Assembly: GCA_949152475.1 (NCBI GenBank)
Contig: OX424562.1
Location: 868,001 to 932,000, forward strand
Direction of reading: 5' to 3'
DNA length: 64,000 nucleotides
From: Terebella lapidaria
Taxonomy: Eukaryota > Annelida > Polychaeta > Terebellida > Terebellidae
Part shown: in pieces, positions 11,801 to 22,600 of the stretch
How the letters are laid out: each line of letters opens with the position of its first letter
Position numbering within the stretch: position 1 is the stretch's first letter
Made by a program: the position numbers and the translations under genes
The notes under the pieces: model-generated
Told to the model about the DNA's origin: nothing
Database searches by the model: none
Seen by the model: the letters and a program-made list of their open reading frames with translations, nothing else

Positions 11801-13907
11801 ATCATGGCATATTACCTGCCACCATCCGCACAGCATGTCCAGCCTGACATGATGACACCAGAACCCCAAAGAGGGCTACTTTCTATGCCACCAATGTCAT
11901 CATATGTCACAATGCCACGAGACGTCCACGACTGTGCCATTATGGCATATTAGCTGTCACCATCCGCACAGCATGTCCAGCCTGACATGATGACACAAGG
12001 ACCCCAGAGAGAGCTATTTTCTATGCCACCAATGTCATCATATGTCACAGTGCCACGAGACGTCCACGACTGTGCCATCATGGCATATTACCTGCCACCA
12101 TCCGCACAGAATGTCCAGCCTGACATGCATGGCACCAGAACCCCAGAGAGTGCTATTTTCTATGCCACCAATGTCATCATATGTCACAATGCCATGAGAC
12201 GTCCACGACTGTGGCATCATGGCATATTACCTGCCACCATCCGCACAGCATGTCCAGCCTGACATGCATGGCACCAGAACCCCAGAGAGGGCTATTTTCA
12301 AAGCCACCAATGTCATCATATGTCAAAAAAATGTCACGACACCCACGACTGTGCCATAATGGCATATAACCTGCCACGATCCGCACAGCATGTCCAGCCT
12401 GGCATGCATGGCACCAGACCCCCAGGGAGGGCTATTTTCAATGCCACCAATGTCATCATATGTCACAATGTCACGAGACGCCCACGACTGTGGCATCATG
12501 GCATATTACCTGCCACCATCCGCACAGCATGTCCAGCCTGACATGATGACACAAGGACCCCAGAGAGAGCTATTTTCTATGCCACCAATGTCATCATATG
12601 TCACAATGCCACGAGACGTCCACGACTGTGCCATAATGGCATATTACCTGCCTCGATCCGCACAGTATGTCCAGCCTGACATGCATGGCACCAGAACCCC
12701 AGAGAGGGCTATTTTCTATGCCACCAATGTCATCATATGTCACAATGCCACGAGACGTCCACGACTGTGCCATCATGGCATATTAGCTGCCACCATCCGC
12801 TCAGCATGTCCAGCCTGACATGCATGGCACCAGAACCGCAGAGAGGGCTATTTTCAATGCCACCAATGTCATCATATGTCACAGTGCCACGAGACGTCCA
12901 CGACTGTGCCATCATGGCATATTAGCTGCCACCATCCGCACAGAATGTCCAGCCTGACATGCATGGCACCAGAACCCCAGAGAGGGCTATTTTCTATGCC
13001 ACCAATGTCATCATATGTCACAATGCCACGAGACGTCCACGACTGTGCCATCATGGCATATTACCTGCCACCATCCGCACAGCATGTCCAGCCTGACATG
13101 ATGACACCAGAACCCCAGAGAGGGCTATTTTCAAAGCCACCAATGTCATCATATGTCAAAATGTCACAAGACACGCACGACTGTGCCATAATGGCATATT
13201 ACCTGCCACGATCCGCACAGTATGTCCAGCCTGACATACATGGCACCAGAACCCCAGAGAGGGCTATTTTCAATGCCACCAATGTCATCATATGTCACAA
13301 TGCCACGAGACACCACGACTGTGCCATAATGGCATATTACCTGCCACGACCCGCACAGTATGTCCAGCCTGACATGCATGGCACCAGAACCCCAGAGAGG
13401 GCTATTTTCAATGCCACCAATTTCATCATATGTCACAGTGCCACGAGACGTTCACGACTGTGGCATCATGGCATATTACCTGCCACCATCCACACAGCAT
13501 GTCCAGCCTGGCAGGCATGGCACCAGACCCCCAGGGAGGGCTATTTTCAATGCCACCAATGTCATCATATGTCACAGTGCCACGAGACGTCCACGACTGT
13601 GGCATCATGGCATATTACCTGCCACGATCCGCACAATATGTCCAGCCTGACATGCATGGCACCAGAACCCCAGAGAGGGCTATTTTCAATGCCACCAATG
13701 TCATCATATGTCACAATGTCACGAAACGCCCACGACCGTGACATCGTGGAATATTACCTGCCACTATCCACACAGTGTGTCCAGCCTGACATGCATGGCA
13801 CCAGAACCCCAGAGAGGGCTATTTTCAATGCCACCAATGTCATCATATGTCACAATGTCACGAGACTTCCACGACCGTGACATTGTGGCATATTACCTGC
13901 CACGAGC
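5818..13907 (+). repeat. 139-bp satellite array, left arm
   Basis: Roughly 58 tandem copies of a 139-bp unit. Landmarks per unit are GTCATCATATGTCACAATG, CCACGAGACGTCCACGACTG, the short palindrome TGCCATCATGGCA, CATCCGCACAGCATGTCCAG and GAGAGGGCTATTTTC. Units alternate between variants (for example ATGATGACACCAG or ATGCATGGCACCAG after CAGCCTGAC). Near 7.89, 8.58, 11.63 and 12.32 kb some carry a few extra A residues. The first and last units are the most diverged, as is common at array edges. Because 139 = 3x46+1, the frame rotates from unit to unit and long chance ORFs arise in both directions; none is considered a gene. Confidence 0.95.
6347..13850 (+). repeat. Higher-order duplication of 3,743 bp within the satellite
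   Basis: The block at about 6.35-10.09 kb recurs at about 10.09-13.85 kb with a constant offset of 3,743 bp (27 units). Every variant and private change I compared in the first block is found at +3,743, including all translated segments. The copies are nearly or fully identical, so the event is recent or an assembly duplication. Confidence 0.9.
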
Positions 13908-14387
13908 CGCACAGTATATCCATCCTTATATATATAAATGTACATGATAAACAGTTCAATACCAATATATTTTGTTTTATTAAGTTCGAAATTCATGCAC
14001 AATGTATGCGAATACATGTGTATATATAACAGCTTATAGTTGACTATGAACAAAAAAATTTATACACATACATGTTATGAGACACATATACAATATCTAA
14101 CATGTTATAATGAAATGAAGGTTGCATGTGCCTCTTTGAGTCATATGAATTGTGCATCAATGATATGTACATAGATCTATAAAATATATAAGAAACAATA
14201 GATCTACCTGATCGCGGAAATAAGCCACAAAGAAGGTTCACGCTATCCAAAGAAAATATTTAATTAGAATCAGAATATTGTAAAAACACCAACACCCACT
14301 AGCTTATTGGATCACATACCACACATACTTGCATGATAGAAAATGACAGAGGGACGACGTGAAGTCGATGGGTACGTTTTACAGTAA
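13908..14387. other. AT-rich spacer between left array and OTU gene
   Basis: No gene is recognised. It lies at the 3' side of the minus-strand OTU gene and so probably contains its 3' UTR and polyadenylation region. Confidence 0.5.
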
Positions 14388-15743
14388 TCAATTAAGTCTT
14401 TTCTTCACAATTGTCAGTACCTTATCAAATGTTAACTGTACCAAAGTCATGTGTATCTCCTCGAAATATTCAATAATTGTGTTAAATGCAACCATAACTG
14501 TGTTTGCCAGCTTTCTGATATCAGTTATTTCAGGATAATATTGACCTATCAGTGCATGTAGTACTAACAGAGAAAACGAATTGGCTCTGTTTGAATCAAC
14601 TTCAGCTCTTTCTTGACTGTTCAGGAAGTAATTGTCCAAGTTCGACAGGTCCATTCTCAACGAGCTGTACGAATTCTTTTTTCGTTTCTTCCGTGAATGC
14701 ACCATATTCGCACATGTATGTGCCTTTGCTTTCTCCCTTATTCCATATGGGTTTGAACAAGACACACATTTGCATAATGCTGTACAGCTTCGTTTAGATT
14801 TCAAACATGGACATCGAGACACCCTTGGCTTTGCATGTAATGACGATGAACGACATATGTCAATACAGCTTACCAAATTTGTTTTTTTATATTCACCACA
14901 CCTACATTTATGTGCTGATTCATTGGGATCAGACATAGACACATGTGAACTGCCAGTATCTCCTGGTACAGTCTGAAGTTCTGTTTCTGTGTTGTTCAAA
15001 CTTGATCCTTGATTGGGAATTAATACATCATAATGACCACTACCAACGTGGTTGTACGCGAGGGTAACAACACACTCTGAGTGTTCTGGAACCGACATAT
15101 CGTGTGGCAATACGTTCACGACAGGCACCGTTTGTAAACTTGTCAGGAATATTAATGGCAACCTCAAGACATTGGCCATGGCCAGGGGCATTGCATCGCC
15201 TAGCTCTGTATCATGAACACCAGAATGGATGAATTGGGAAGCTATCTCTGTGATATGGGTTTCACCGTGCATAAATGGCTGGTACCTATCAAAGTTTGTT
15301 ATCCATTCATCAACGACCAATCGACGCAGGAGGAGAGCCATTTCATTCAGTGGCATGGTCCCATCAATGCCGAGGTGTATTAAATGAGTTCTTGTCATTG
15401 CTGTGGCACTAGAATCTTATGCTTGTGTACTTGCCATCATTCTTCGTAAATGCCAGGACACCGCTGTGAAGAAGCAATTACCGTCACCCATACATACATA
15501 CATACATACATACAGTGCTGGGCCAATGCCAATCGTTGCTAAATCCACAAATGAAATTGACTGTGGAAAGTAACTTTTCAATGCATAGTTCAATAGCCAC
15601 AATCTGACAGAAGTGCCTACTATTTCCCCCATGTTCTGTTCATTAAGTGTATCCTTGGAATCGCCATGATGGCACAGTCGTGGATGGTGGCAGGTAATAT
15701 GCCATGATGGCACAGCCGTGGAAGTCTCGTGGCACTGTGACAT
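14388..15743 (-). CDS. OTU-domain cysteine protease with CXC cysteine-rich region (cargo of the 12.3-kb element)
   Basis: OTU proteases usually remove ubiquitin from proteins. Within one frame on the minus strand, GDGNCFFTAVS (coding near 15455-15488) supplies the catalytic Asp/Cys signature. About 150 codons later, SGHYDVLI (His near 15033) supplies the catalytic His; spacing and order fit an OTU domain. After it come HKCRCGEYKK and CPCLKSKRSCTALCKCVSC, matching the Tesmin/TSO1-like CXC pattern, then a basic KKRKK tract (possible nuclear signal) and a helical C-terminus. One in-frame TAA (15417-15419) falls between the Cys and His parts; it could be a real nonsense change, a sequencing error, or lie in an unseen intron, though GT-AG pairs around it would give only ~22-31 nt. 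The first ~26 residues are translated satellite, and a TGTA microsatellite encodes YVCMYVCM just before the active site, so the true start is uncertain. No promoter was identified. Confidence 0.7.
15490..15515. repeat. Short CATA/TGTA microsatellite in the OTU gene
   Basis: About six CATA units lie immediately upstream (coding sense) of the OTU active-site codons. They are either translated as alternating Tyr-Val-Cys-Met or lie in an unrecognised intron. Confidence 0.8.
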
Positions 15744-17860
15744 ATGATGACATTGGTGGCATTGAAAATAGCACTCTCTGGGGTTCTGGTGCCATGCATG
15801 TCAGGCTGGAAATACTATGCGGATGGTGGCAGGTAATATGCCATGATGGCACAGTCGTGGACGTCTCGTGGCACTGTGACATATGATGACATTGGTGGCA
15901 TTGAAAATAGCCCTCCCTGGGGTTCTGGTGCCATCCATGTCAGGCTGGACATGCTGTGCGGATGGTGGCAGGTAATATGCCATGATGCCACAGTCGTGGG
16001 CGTCTCGTGACATTGTGACATATGATGACATTGGTGGCATTGAAAATAGCCCTCCCTGGGCTTCTGGTGCCATCCATGTCAGGCTGGACATGCTGTGTGG
16101 ATGGTGGCAGATAATGTGCCATGATGGCACAGTCGTGGGGTCTCGTGGCACTGTGACATATGATGACATTGGTGGCATTGAAAATAGCCCTCCCTGGGGT
16201 TCTGGTGCCATGCATGTCAGGCTGGACATGCTGTGCGTATCATGGCAGGTAATATGCCATAATGGCACAGTCGTGGACGTCTCGTGGCACTGTGACATAT
16301 GATGACATTGGTGGCATTGAAAATAGCCCTCCCTGGGGTTCTGGTGCCATGCATGTCAGGCTGGACATGCTGTGTGGATGGTGGCAGGTAATATGCCATG
16401 ATGGCACAGTCGTGGAAATCTCGTGGCACTGTGACATATGATGACATTGGTGGCATTGAAAATAGCCCTCTCTGGGGTTCTGGTGCCATGCATGTCAGGC
16501 TGGACATACTCTGTGGATGGTGGCAGGTAATATGCCATGATGTCACAGTCGTGGACGTCTCGTGGCACTGTGACATATGATGACATTGGTGGCATTGAAA
16601 ATAGCCCTCCCTGGGGTTCTGGTGCCATCCATGTCAGGTTGGACATGCTGTGCGGATGGTGGCAGGTAATATGCCATGATGCCACAGTCGTGGGCGTCTC
16701 GTGACATTGTGACATATGATGACATTGGTGGCATTGAAAATAGCCCTCCCTGGGGCTCTGGTGCCATGCATGTCAGGCTGGACATGCTGTGCGGATGGTG
16801 GCAGATAATGTGCCATGATGGCACAGTCGTGGGGTCTCGTGACATTGTGACATATGATGACATTGGTGGCATTGAAAATAGCCCTCTCTGGGGTTCTGGT
16901 GCCATGCATGTCAGGCTGGACATGCTGTGCGTATCATGGCAGGTAATATGCCATAATGGCACAATCGTGGACGTCTCGTGGCACTGTGACATATGATGAC
17001 ATTGGTGGCATTGAAAATAGCCCTCTCTGGGGTTCTGGTGCCATGTATGTCAGGCTGGACATGCTGTGCGGATGGTGGCAGGTAATATGCCATGATGGCA
17101 CAGTCGTGGAAATCTCGTGGCACTGTGACATATGATGACATTGGTGGCATTGAAAATAGCCCTCTCTGGGGTTCTGGTGCCATGCATGTCAGGCTGGACA
17201 TGCTGTGCGGATGGTGGCAGGTAATATGCCATGATGCCACAGTCGTGGACGTCTCGTGGCACTGTGACATATGATGACATTGGTGGCATTGAAAAATAGC
17301 TCTCCCGGGGGGTCTGGTGCCATGCATGCCAGGCTGGACATGCTGTGCGGATCGTGGCAGGTAATATGCCATGATGGCACAGTCGTGGACGTCTCGTGGC
17401 ACTGTGACATATGATGACATTGGTGGCATTGAAAATAGCCCTCCCTGGGGGTCTGGTGCCATGCATGCCAGGCTGGACATATACTGTGCGGATCGTGGCA
17501 GGTAATATGCCATGATGGCACAGTCGTGGATGGTGGCAGGTAATATGCCATGATGGCACAGTCGTGGAAGTCTCGTGGCACTGTGACATATGATGACATT
17601 GGTGGCATAGAAAATAGCTCTCTCTGGGGTCCTGGTGTCATCATGTCAGGCTGGACATGCTGTGCGGATGGTGGCAGCTAATATGCCATTATGGCACAGT
17701 CGTGGACGTCTCGTGACATTGTGACATATGATGACATTGGTGTCATAGAAAATAGCCCTCTCTGGGGTTCTGGTGCCATGCATGTCAGGCTGGACATGGT
17801 TCGGTTCGTGGCAGGTAATATATGCCATGACGTCTTGTGACATTGTGATGTATGATGACA
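15661..17860 (-). repeat. 139-bp satellite array, right arm (inverted)
   Basis: About 16 copies of the same 139-bp unit as the left arm, in reverse orientation (GACATATGATGACATTGG, GGCATTGAAAATAGCC, GCCATGATGGCACAGTCGTGG). Short ~40-bp internal duplications (GTGGATGGTGGCAGGTAATA) mark both ends, near 15.68 and 17.53 kb. Units near 17.8 kb are degenerate and lead to the terminal inverted repeat. With the left arm this forms an inverted repeat of up to ~2.2 kb around the OTU gene. Confidence 0.95.
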
Positions 17861-17990
17861 GTGCATGACATTGTGACGTATGGTGACATTAGATCTACAT
17901 GTCATGTCAGGATGGATGGATATATCCATGATGGTACAGTCGGGTTGAATTCCAATGCCACCAATGCACTGGTGCTATGGATTATGCCAG

Positions 17991-18042
17991 GCATATCTCT
18001 CATCATTCCAAGTTTCATGGGCGTTACCATGAACCATATACC
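17991..18042 (-). repeat. Right terminal inverted repeat
   Basis: The reverse complement begins GGTATATGGTTCATGGTAAC and aligns with the left terminus. Confidence 0.85.
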
Positions 18043-18050
18043 GAGTTTCA
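18043..18050 (+). repeat. Right 8-bp target-site duplication
   Basis: GAGTTTCA, identical to 5702-5709, directly abuts the end of the inverted repeat. Confidence 0.85.
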
Positions 18051-18666
18051 TGTCTGAGCATACCTCAACATACCACTTCAATACAGCAACGAACCCTGTA
18101 AAATTTGACTCCTAGAGCGCTTACTATCCACGTGTGTGAAAGGATTTATTTCTTCTCAAAATGTGTTGCTATGACTGTCGCGGTGTTACCATAATATGTG
18201 TTTATACAGAAACCATGAAATCGAATGAGAAACGCTTTACATATATATAGCGCTCACAAGAATGTGTCGGCGTCGGACACCAGTCACCGAAATTTGTTCG
18301 GAACATAATTCAAGGCCATGTTGTACCATGTGCTGTCGCGTAGCGAGTGATGTGTTTTGGAGTAGGCTTCTGTTCGCCTCTTGTGCTACATACATGTGTC
18401 TATATCATAATTCATAATATAGATGCTTTGCTGTGACGTCACACTGGACGGGAAAATAAGTGTACAACGTCTACTGTTTGTTGGTTATATTGTGATTTCA
18501 CTGGGAATTTGCCGTCCAATATGGCTTCATAAACAGAGAAGAAATACGTCATGACGTCACTTGCAAACCATCTACATTTTATTATGGCTTAATGGAAGTT
18601 GTTATTCTGAGTAAAACGTTTTTTGATGGAAATGTACATGCCAAATAATACCAAAGTTCTACCAAC
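18051..18666. other. Putative intron sequence of the transporter gene
   Basis: This stretch lies downstream (minus strand) of transporter exon 2. It has no transporter-like exon that I can read on the minus strand and no recognised repeat. Confidence 0.45.
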
Positions 18667-19168
18667 CAGAGAGTATGCCGAATGTCATGACTAGGTGGTA
18701 CATCTTCGTACTGAAAGCGCTCAGGCTCACCCCACAGCCAGCAATACACCCTCCTATAATTGCTACAGGTCGGTGACCGTAGCGGGAAATTAACACTCCT
18801 GCTAGCGGCCCTGTGAAATCAGAACAATAATTATACCATATCTACATTATCATGAAAAACGGAATACATTTAACCAGTGTAATAATTGAAATGCGTTATC
18901 AATGATGTATGTAATCTATGCGTGAACAAATGTGAAACTCACCTAAGCCGTAGGCACATGCTGCTGATATACTGCAGACCAGCGACAGCATACTGCTATT
19001 GCTGTCCAAGATCTCACGGAATATTTCGTAAAATATACCGGAGGAAAATATTATTCCGTATATTAGAGTCTGTGCACATAGAGATGCAAGTGTGATAAGC
19101 AAGCCACACGGTCCGTCCACAGTGCCCGAGTATTTGTCAGTATATTTCACATTAGTATCGGAATCCAT
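18667..19168 (-). CDS. Monocarboxylate-transporter-like protein (SLC16/MFS), first two coding exons only
   Basis: SLC16 proteins carry monocarboxylates and related solutes across membranes by the major-facilitator mechanism. Exon 1 (19168 down to 18943) starts at ATG and encodes a short hydrophilic leader, then DGPCGLLITLASLCAQTLIY and GIIFSSGIFYEIFREIL, matching the family's DGGWGW..-type start of transmembrane segment 1 and its S.GVFY..F motif. It ends GGCTTAG followed by GTGAGT. Exon 2 (18810 down to 18667, 144 bp) follows TTTCACAG. In the phase set by exon 1 it reads GPLAGVLISRYGHRPVAIIG then GCIAGCGVSLSAFSTKMYHL, the G-P-(L/I)-x(4)-x-R-(Y/F)-G-x-R-P-V loop of MCTs and the next membrane segment. 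It ends at a weaker donor, GTTGGT. Later exons are not found; they should lie at lower coordinates beyond or within the repeat-filled region, or the gene is a remnant. Confidence 0.8.
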
Positions 19169-19438
19169 GGCTCATCAGCACGACTCGTGCTTCATAAAAT
19201 ATCTCATGTGCATGCAATCAAAACATACAAACAAGGAACGTCTGAGAAATATTATGAACTAATACATGTAATGACGAGCTCACATGGTGGTCCAAACAAT
19301 GGAGACAATATTGACCTACAGTTGCTATCAATGATGATATTTGGTTTACAAATGAATGACACGGAAAGACATAGAGGACAAAGTGTTGTCACTTGGCTGT
19401 AAATACCCATCAGAGTCCAACTCAAGTCAGGACATATG
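19169..19438. promoter_or_regulatory. Remaining upstream region of the transporter gene
   Basis: Only about 270 bp separate the transporter start codon from the LTR element. A 5' UTR or proximal promoter should be here, but I see no clear TATA box or other defined site. If a 5' non-coding exon exists, the LTR element may lie in its intron. Confidence 0.3.
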
Positions 19439-19833
19439 TGTAGAATATTTATGACTGTTAGCGGCCCGAAACCCTCCCTTACACTTTATCCCACTCGATA
19501 TACACGGCACAGATTCATCACATGACTTCGTACTCATGAGAACCGACGAGTTTGAGAGATTTAGAGAGTGAGGACGTGTCTCTAAAATATTGAAGAAGTT
19601 AAAGAAGATTATAAACGAGATATCTGTGATATAACATTCCACGTGTCGGACTATTAATCGGACTATTTCGGGAGGTGTGAAAGAGGCCGTGATCGTGCCA
19701 TTGGACTTATCATCCTAATAAACTTGGATTAATCGAATTCGGACTGGTTTGTGATATTTCAAGCACAATGCTACGAACACTATACGCTAGTAAAAGGGCT
19801 GATGGGACCCTGAAGAATCCCGATTTTGTAACA
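19439..19833 (+). repeat. Left LTR
   Basis: 395 bp, starting TGTAGAATATTTATGACTG and ending TTTTGTAACA. It matches the right LTR apart from a 192-bp segment present only on the right. Confidence 0.85.
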
Positions 19834-19850
19834 TTGGTGCCGTGACCAGG
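19834..19850 (+). promoter_or_regulatory. Primer-binding site
   Basis: TTGGTGCCGTGACCAGG directly follows the left LTR; the TGG start fits pairing with a tRNA 3' CCA. The tRNA species is not assigned. Confidence 0.6.
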
Positions 19851-20016
19851 ATATCGAAAGCCAGTCTCGGCTTAGAAACTGTTAACGTCAATGCCGGATA
19901 CACGAGCGAAAACCTATAGCCAGCCGAATTCCCGTGAGGAGTCACGGACGACAGACGGAGCGACCGCCAAACCGGTCCCGCTAAGCCAGCGACCGTCGCG
20001 ACCCTGATCAGTAGCG

Positions 20017-22600
20017 ATGAGTGACACGTTAAGTCTGTCACACGTGCAACCGCCCGACAAACTGTATCAGATATCGGAATACTGTGATCGTACTGGTTCG
20101 TCATTGTCAGAAGAAGATTACGGACCGAACCTCTTCGCTGATGAAGAGTACATGAACGAACTGTTCTTACACGAAGATCCGTCATCGCCCCGTCACACGA
20201 TGGGTGAGATCTTGGATGCTCACGACAAGTCGTATCGGCTTACATTTGCCGGACCGTCTCGCTCGCTAGCCGACGATCGAAGACGAGCGAACTCTGTGCC
20301 TGCAAGACAGAGACCGGACACTGACACGTTGTCACAACCGGTGAGCGTACAACCAGTGAACATTAACACTTCCATGGTGACGCAACTGCCCAGCCGATTG
20401 CGAATTTGTCGGTGGTTGGACGATTCGGACAGTGCTAATGAGTTCGGACCAAGCCGTGACCAACCAACGTCACGACCCTTGACGGCCACCCTGACGCGTC
20501 ATGAGCGTAACACGCCAGTCCAGTCGAGATTGCCGACCGACCCGATCGTGACCGGAGTCCTGCCCGAGGGGTTCCAGCCGAACCGGAGACGTCCCGCTAC
20601 AGAGAGTACTCCAGCGCCTGCTGCCGACCGGACCCATACACGACCGACCTTCACCGCGATTAACTCCCGCGGACCAGTGAACAACCTGCCATGGCGATCA
20701 CACGACATCGGAGTTCCGATCTCGGACACGAGCGCTCGCACACGCAACGAGCGTCAGCCGCCGCCGATGACCATCGTCGGACCCGAGCTCCCTGTCGAGC
20801 CCGCGGATCAAGCGATATCAGTTGCTCCTGATGGATATCACCATGTTGCTCCTGGCGGATATCATAATGTTGTTCCTGATGGATATCACCATGTTGCTCC
20901 TGGCGGATATCGTAATGTTGTTCCTGACGGATATCACAATGTTGTTCCCGATGGATACAAACCGCCGTATCCCGGAGTGGTACCTTGTCGCGGTGGTATT
21001 GTGCCATACCCCGGAATAGCAGATCAGTACCCCGGAATAGCAGATCAATACCCCGGAATAGCAGTACGCCCGAGTGTGTTTGTTAACCCCAGATCTTACA
21101 GTCTGTCGCCGCCGTACCCTCCTCACTCGGAAGGTGTACTGCAGGTGACTCAATCGTACGGGCTCGCCTCGCAGGCCGCGCCTGTGTCAAGTTGTGTCGG
21201 ATACTCACCAGCGGTTCACAACGTGACCTCGGAAACGCAGTCACCGTTACGACCGCCGTTTCCCCAGCGGAAGCTGCTACGGCTGTGCCCGATGGATCGC
21301 CAGCGAACATCGGTACTCTGATCTCAACAACAGCAAACATCAGTACTCCAATCACTACGACACCCAACAATGGTACTTCGCACTTTACGACATCGAATGT
21401 CGGTGCTCCGATCTCAACGACATCCAACATCGGTGCTCCGATCAGTACGACATCCAATAACAGTACTTCGAACTCTACGACATCGAACATCGGTACTCCG
21501 ATCTCACTGCCGGTGTAATCTACGACCGGACCGCCATCATTAGCAACCGGCAAGACCGCCCAGTGGCGCGCCATCTTCAAGGAAGGCAACCTGGTACAAT
21601 ACCTGCGCAGCTACGAGCAGCTACGTCCGCCTTCACGTATACAGACTTGAACAAGACCACGATTTTCCGCAGTACGCTGGGAGGCCGTGCTGAGGCATTC
21701 GCCTTACACATTCCCGTCGACACCCCGTGGGAAGAGTTCCAACGTCGCCTGCTGGAGGGATGGGAGCCCACACCCCGCCGTCAAGGAAAGCGCGACGACT
21801 TTCAGTTTATGAAACGGGAACGGAAAGAGGCCGCAGAACATTACCTTGAGCGGTGTTCGATGATGTGACCCCGGAATCTCAGCAAAGAACTGTGATTTCG
21901 CAATTCATTAACGGCCAGCCGGACTATATTGCGGATAGACTATGTGTGCTGACGTTTGGTTCATATAGTGAAGCACTCACGGCTGTTCTAAAAGCGGAAA
22001 GCCGACAGCAAAGAACGAAATGAGAACGACAACATGGTGCTCGTCGGACTAAAACTGTTGGTTATGCCGAGGATAATGATACGGACTCAGAAATGTTGTG
22101 CGCTATCGGACAGATTGACACTGGGGAAAAGCTAACTCCCGAACAGATAGCCGCGTACTACGATCCAGCCGACAGCGACACGACCGGACTTGAAGGTTGT
22201 GCCGAACATTCAATGCCGGCCTGTTATGTGAATGGGTAGTGGACGCATTTCAGTGCGCTATCAGCAATGAAGCCGGACAGTATGGTGAGGACGCATTGTA
22301 CTCTGTGTTACGAGCTACGGCTCAGGCCCGAGGGGACCGTCCTACACTAGCGGGTCGAACTGAAATCTGTTTCTTCTGTAAGAAACCCGGACATCGGTGG
22401 ATACGGTGTTTCCGACTGAAGGATATTCTGGTACGGAATGGTATGAAGCCGTTCGCACCCAGACCGGGTGTCACAGGGAACACTGATTGGACTAATAAGG
22501 CTATGCCTAATGCCAAACCTACCAACGTACCGCCACCCCAGGCCAGTCAAGTACCTGAGAGCAAACCGTCAAACTAGAGGAGGAAGGAACTATGGAGCAA
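20017..22600 (+). other. Gag-like region of the LTR element
   Basis: The region begins with an acidic then proline- and serine-rich leader with short internal peptide repeats: VAPDGYHH/VVPDGYHN-type 8-mers near 20.82-20.96 kb and QYPGIAD 7-mers near 21.0 kb. Next comes a Ser/Thr-rich repeat (TTSNIGAPIS type, ~21.35-21.5 kb), a capsid-like segment (AFTYTDLNKTTIF, TPWEEFQRRLLEGWEP) and a zinc knuckle CFFCKKPGHRWIRC near 22.37-22.41 kb of CX2CX4HX4C form. This order resembles retrotransposon Gag. Treated as a fossil; the region is interrupted. Confidence 0.65.

Larger units (their letters stand above)
5710..18042. mobile_element. 12.3-kb TIR element carrying inverted satellite arrays and an OTU-protease gene
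   Basis: The ends are inverted copies: 5710-5763 and the reverse complement of 17991-18042 agree at about 46 of 52 aligned positions by eye, both starting GGTATATG and sharing CATGGTAACGCC and ATGAAACTT. Both are bordered by a perfect 8-bp duplication, GAGTTTCA. Inside each end lies an array of the same 139-bp satellite, in opposite orientation (about 8 kb left, 2.2 kb right). The 1.7-kb centre holds one minus-strand gene with OTU and CXC domains. No transposase (RNase-H-like DDE/DDD, hAT, P or MULE motif) is visible, so it appears non-autonomous. An 8-bp duplication fits hAT, P, Merlin, Zisupton/KDZ or some MULE enzymes; the terminal bases do not decide between them. It is a plain DNA element by its ends, of undetermined superfamily. 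Confidence 0.85.

Noticed and set aside
5715-14029. Dozens of ORFs of 60-350 residues on both strands reading HHPHSMSSLT/MAPEPQRGLFS-type peptides
   Set aside because: They are translations of the 139-bp satellite; the unit shifts frame each repeat and the ORFs recur at exact satellite spacing in every orientation.
15643-17929. Equivalent ORFs in the right satellite arm
   Set aside because: Same satellite shadows; only the non-satellite centre (about 14.4-15.66 kb) has protein-domain features.
20660-21153. Minus-strand ORFs with repeated RNNI/QEQHYDI peptides
   Set aside because: Antisense of the short peptide repeats in the LTR element's leader region.
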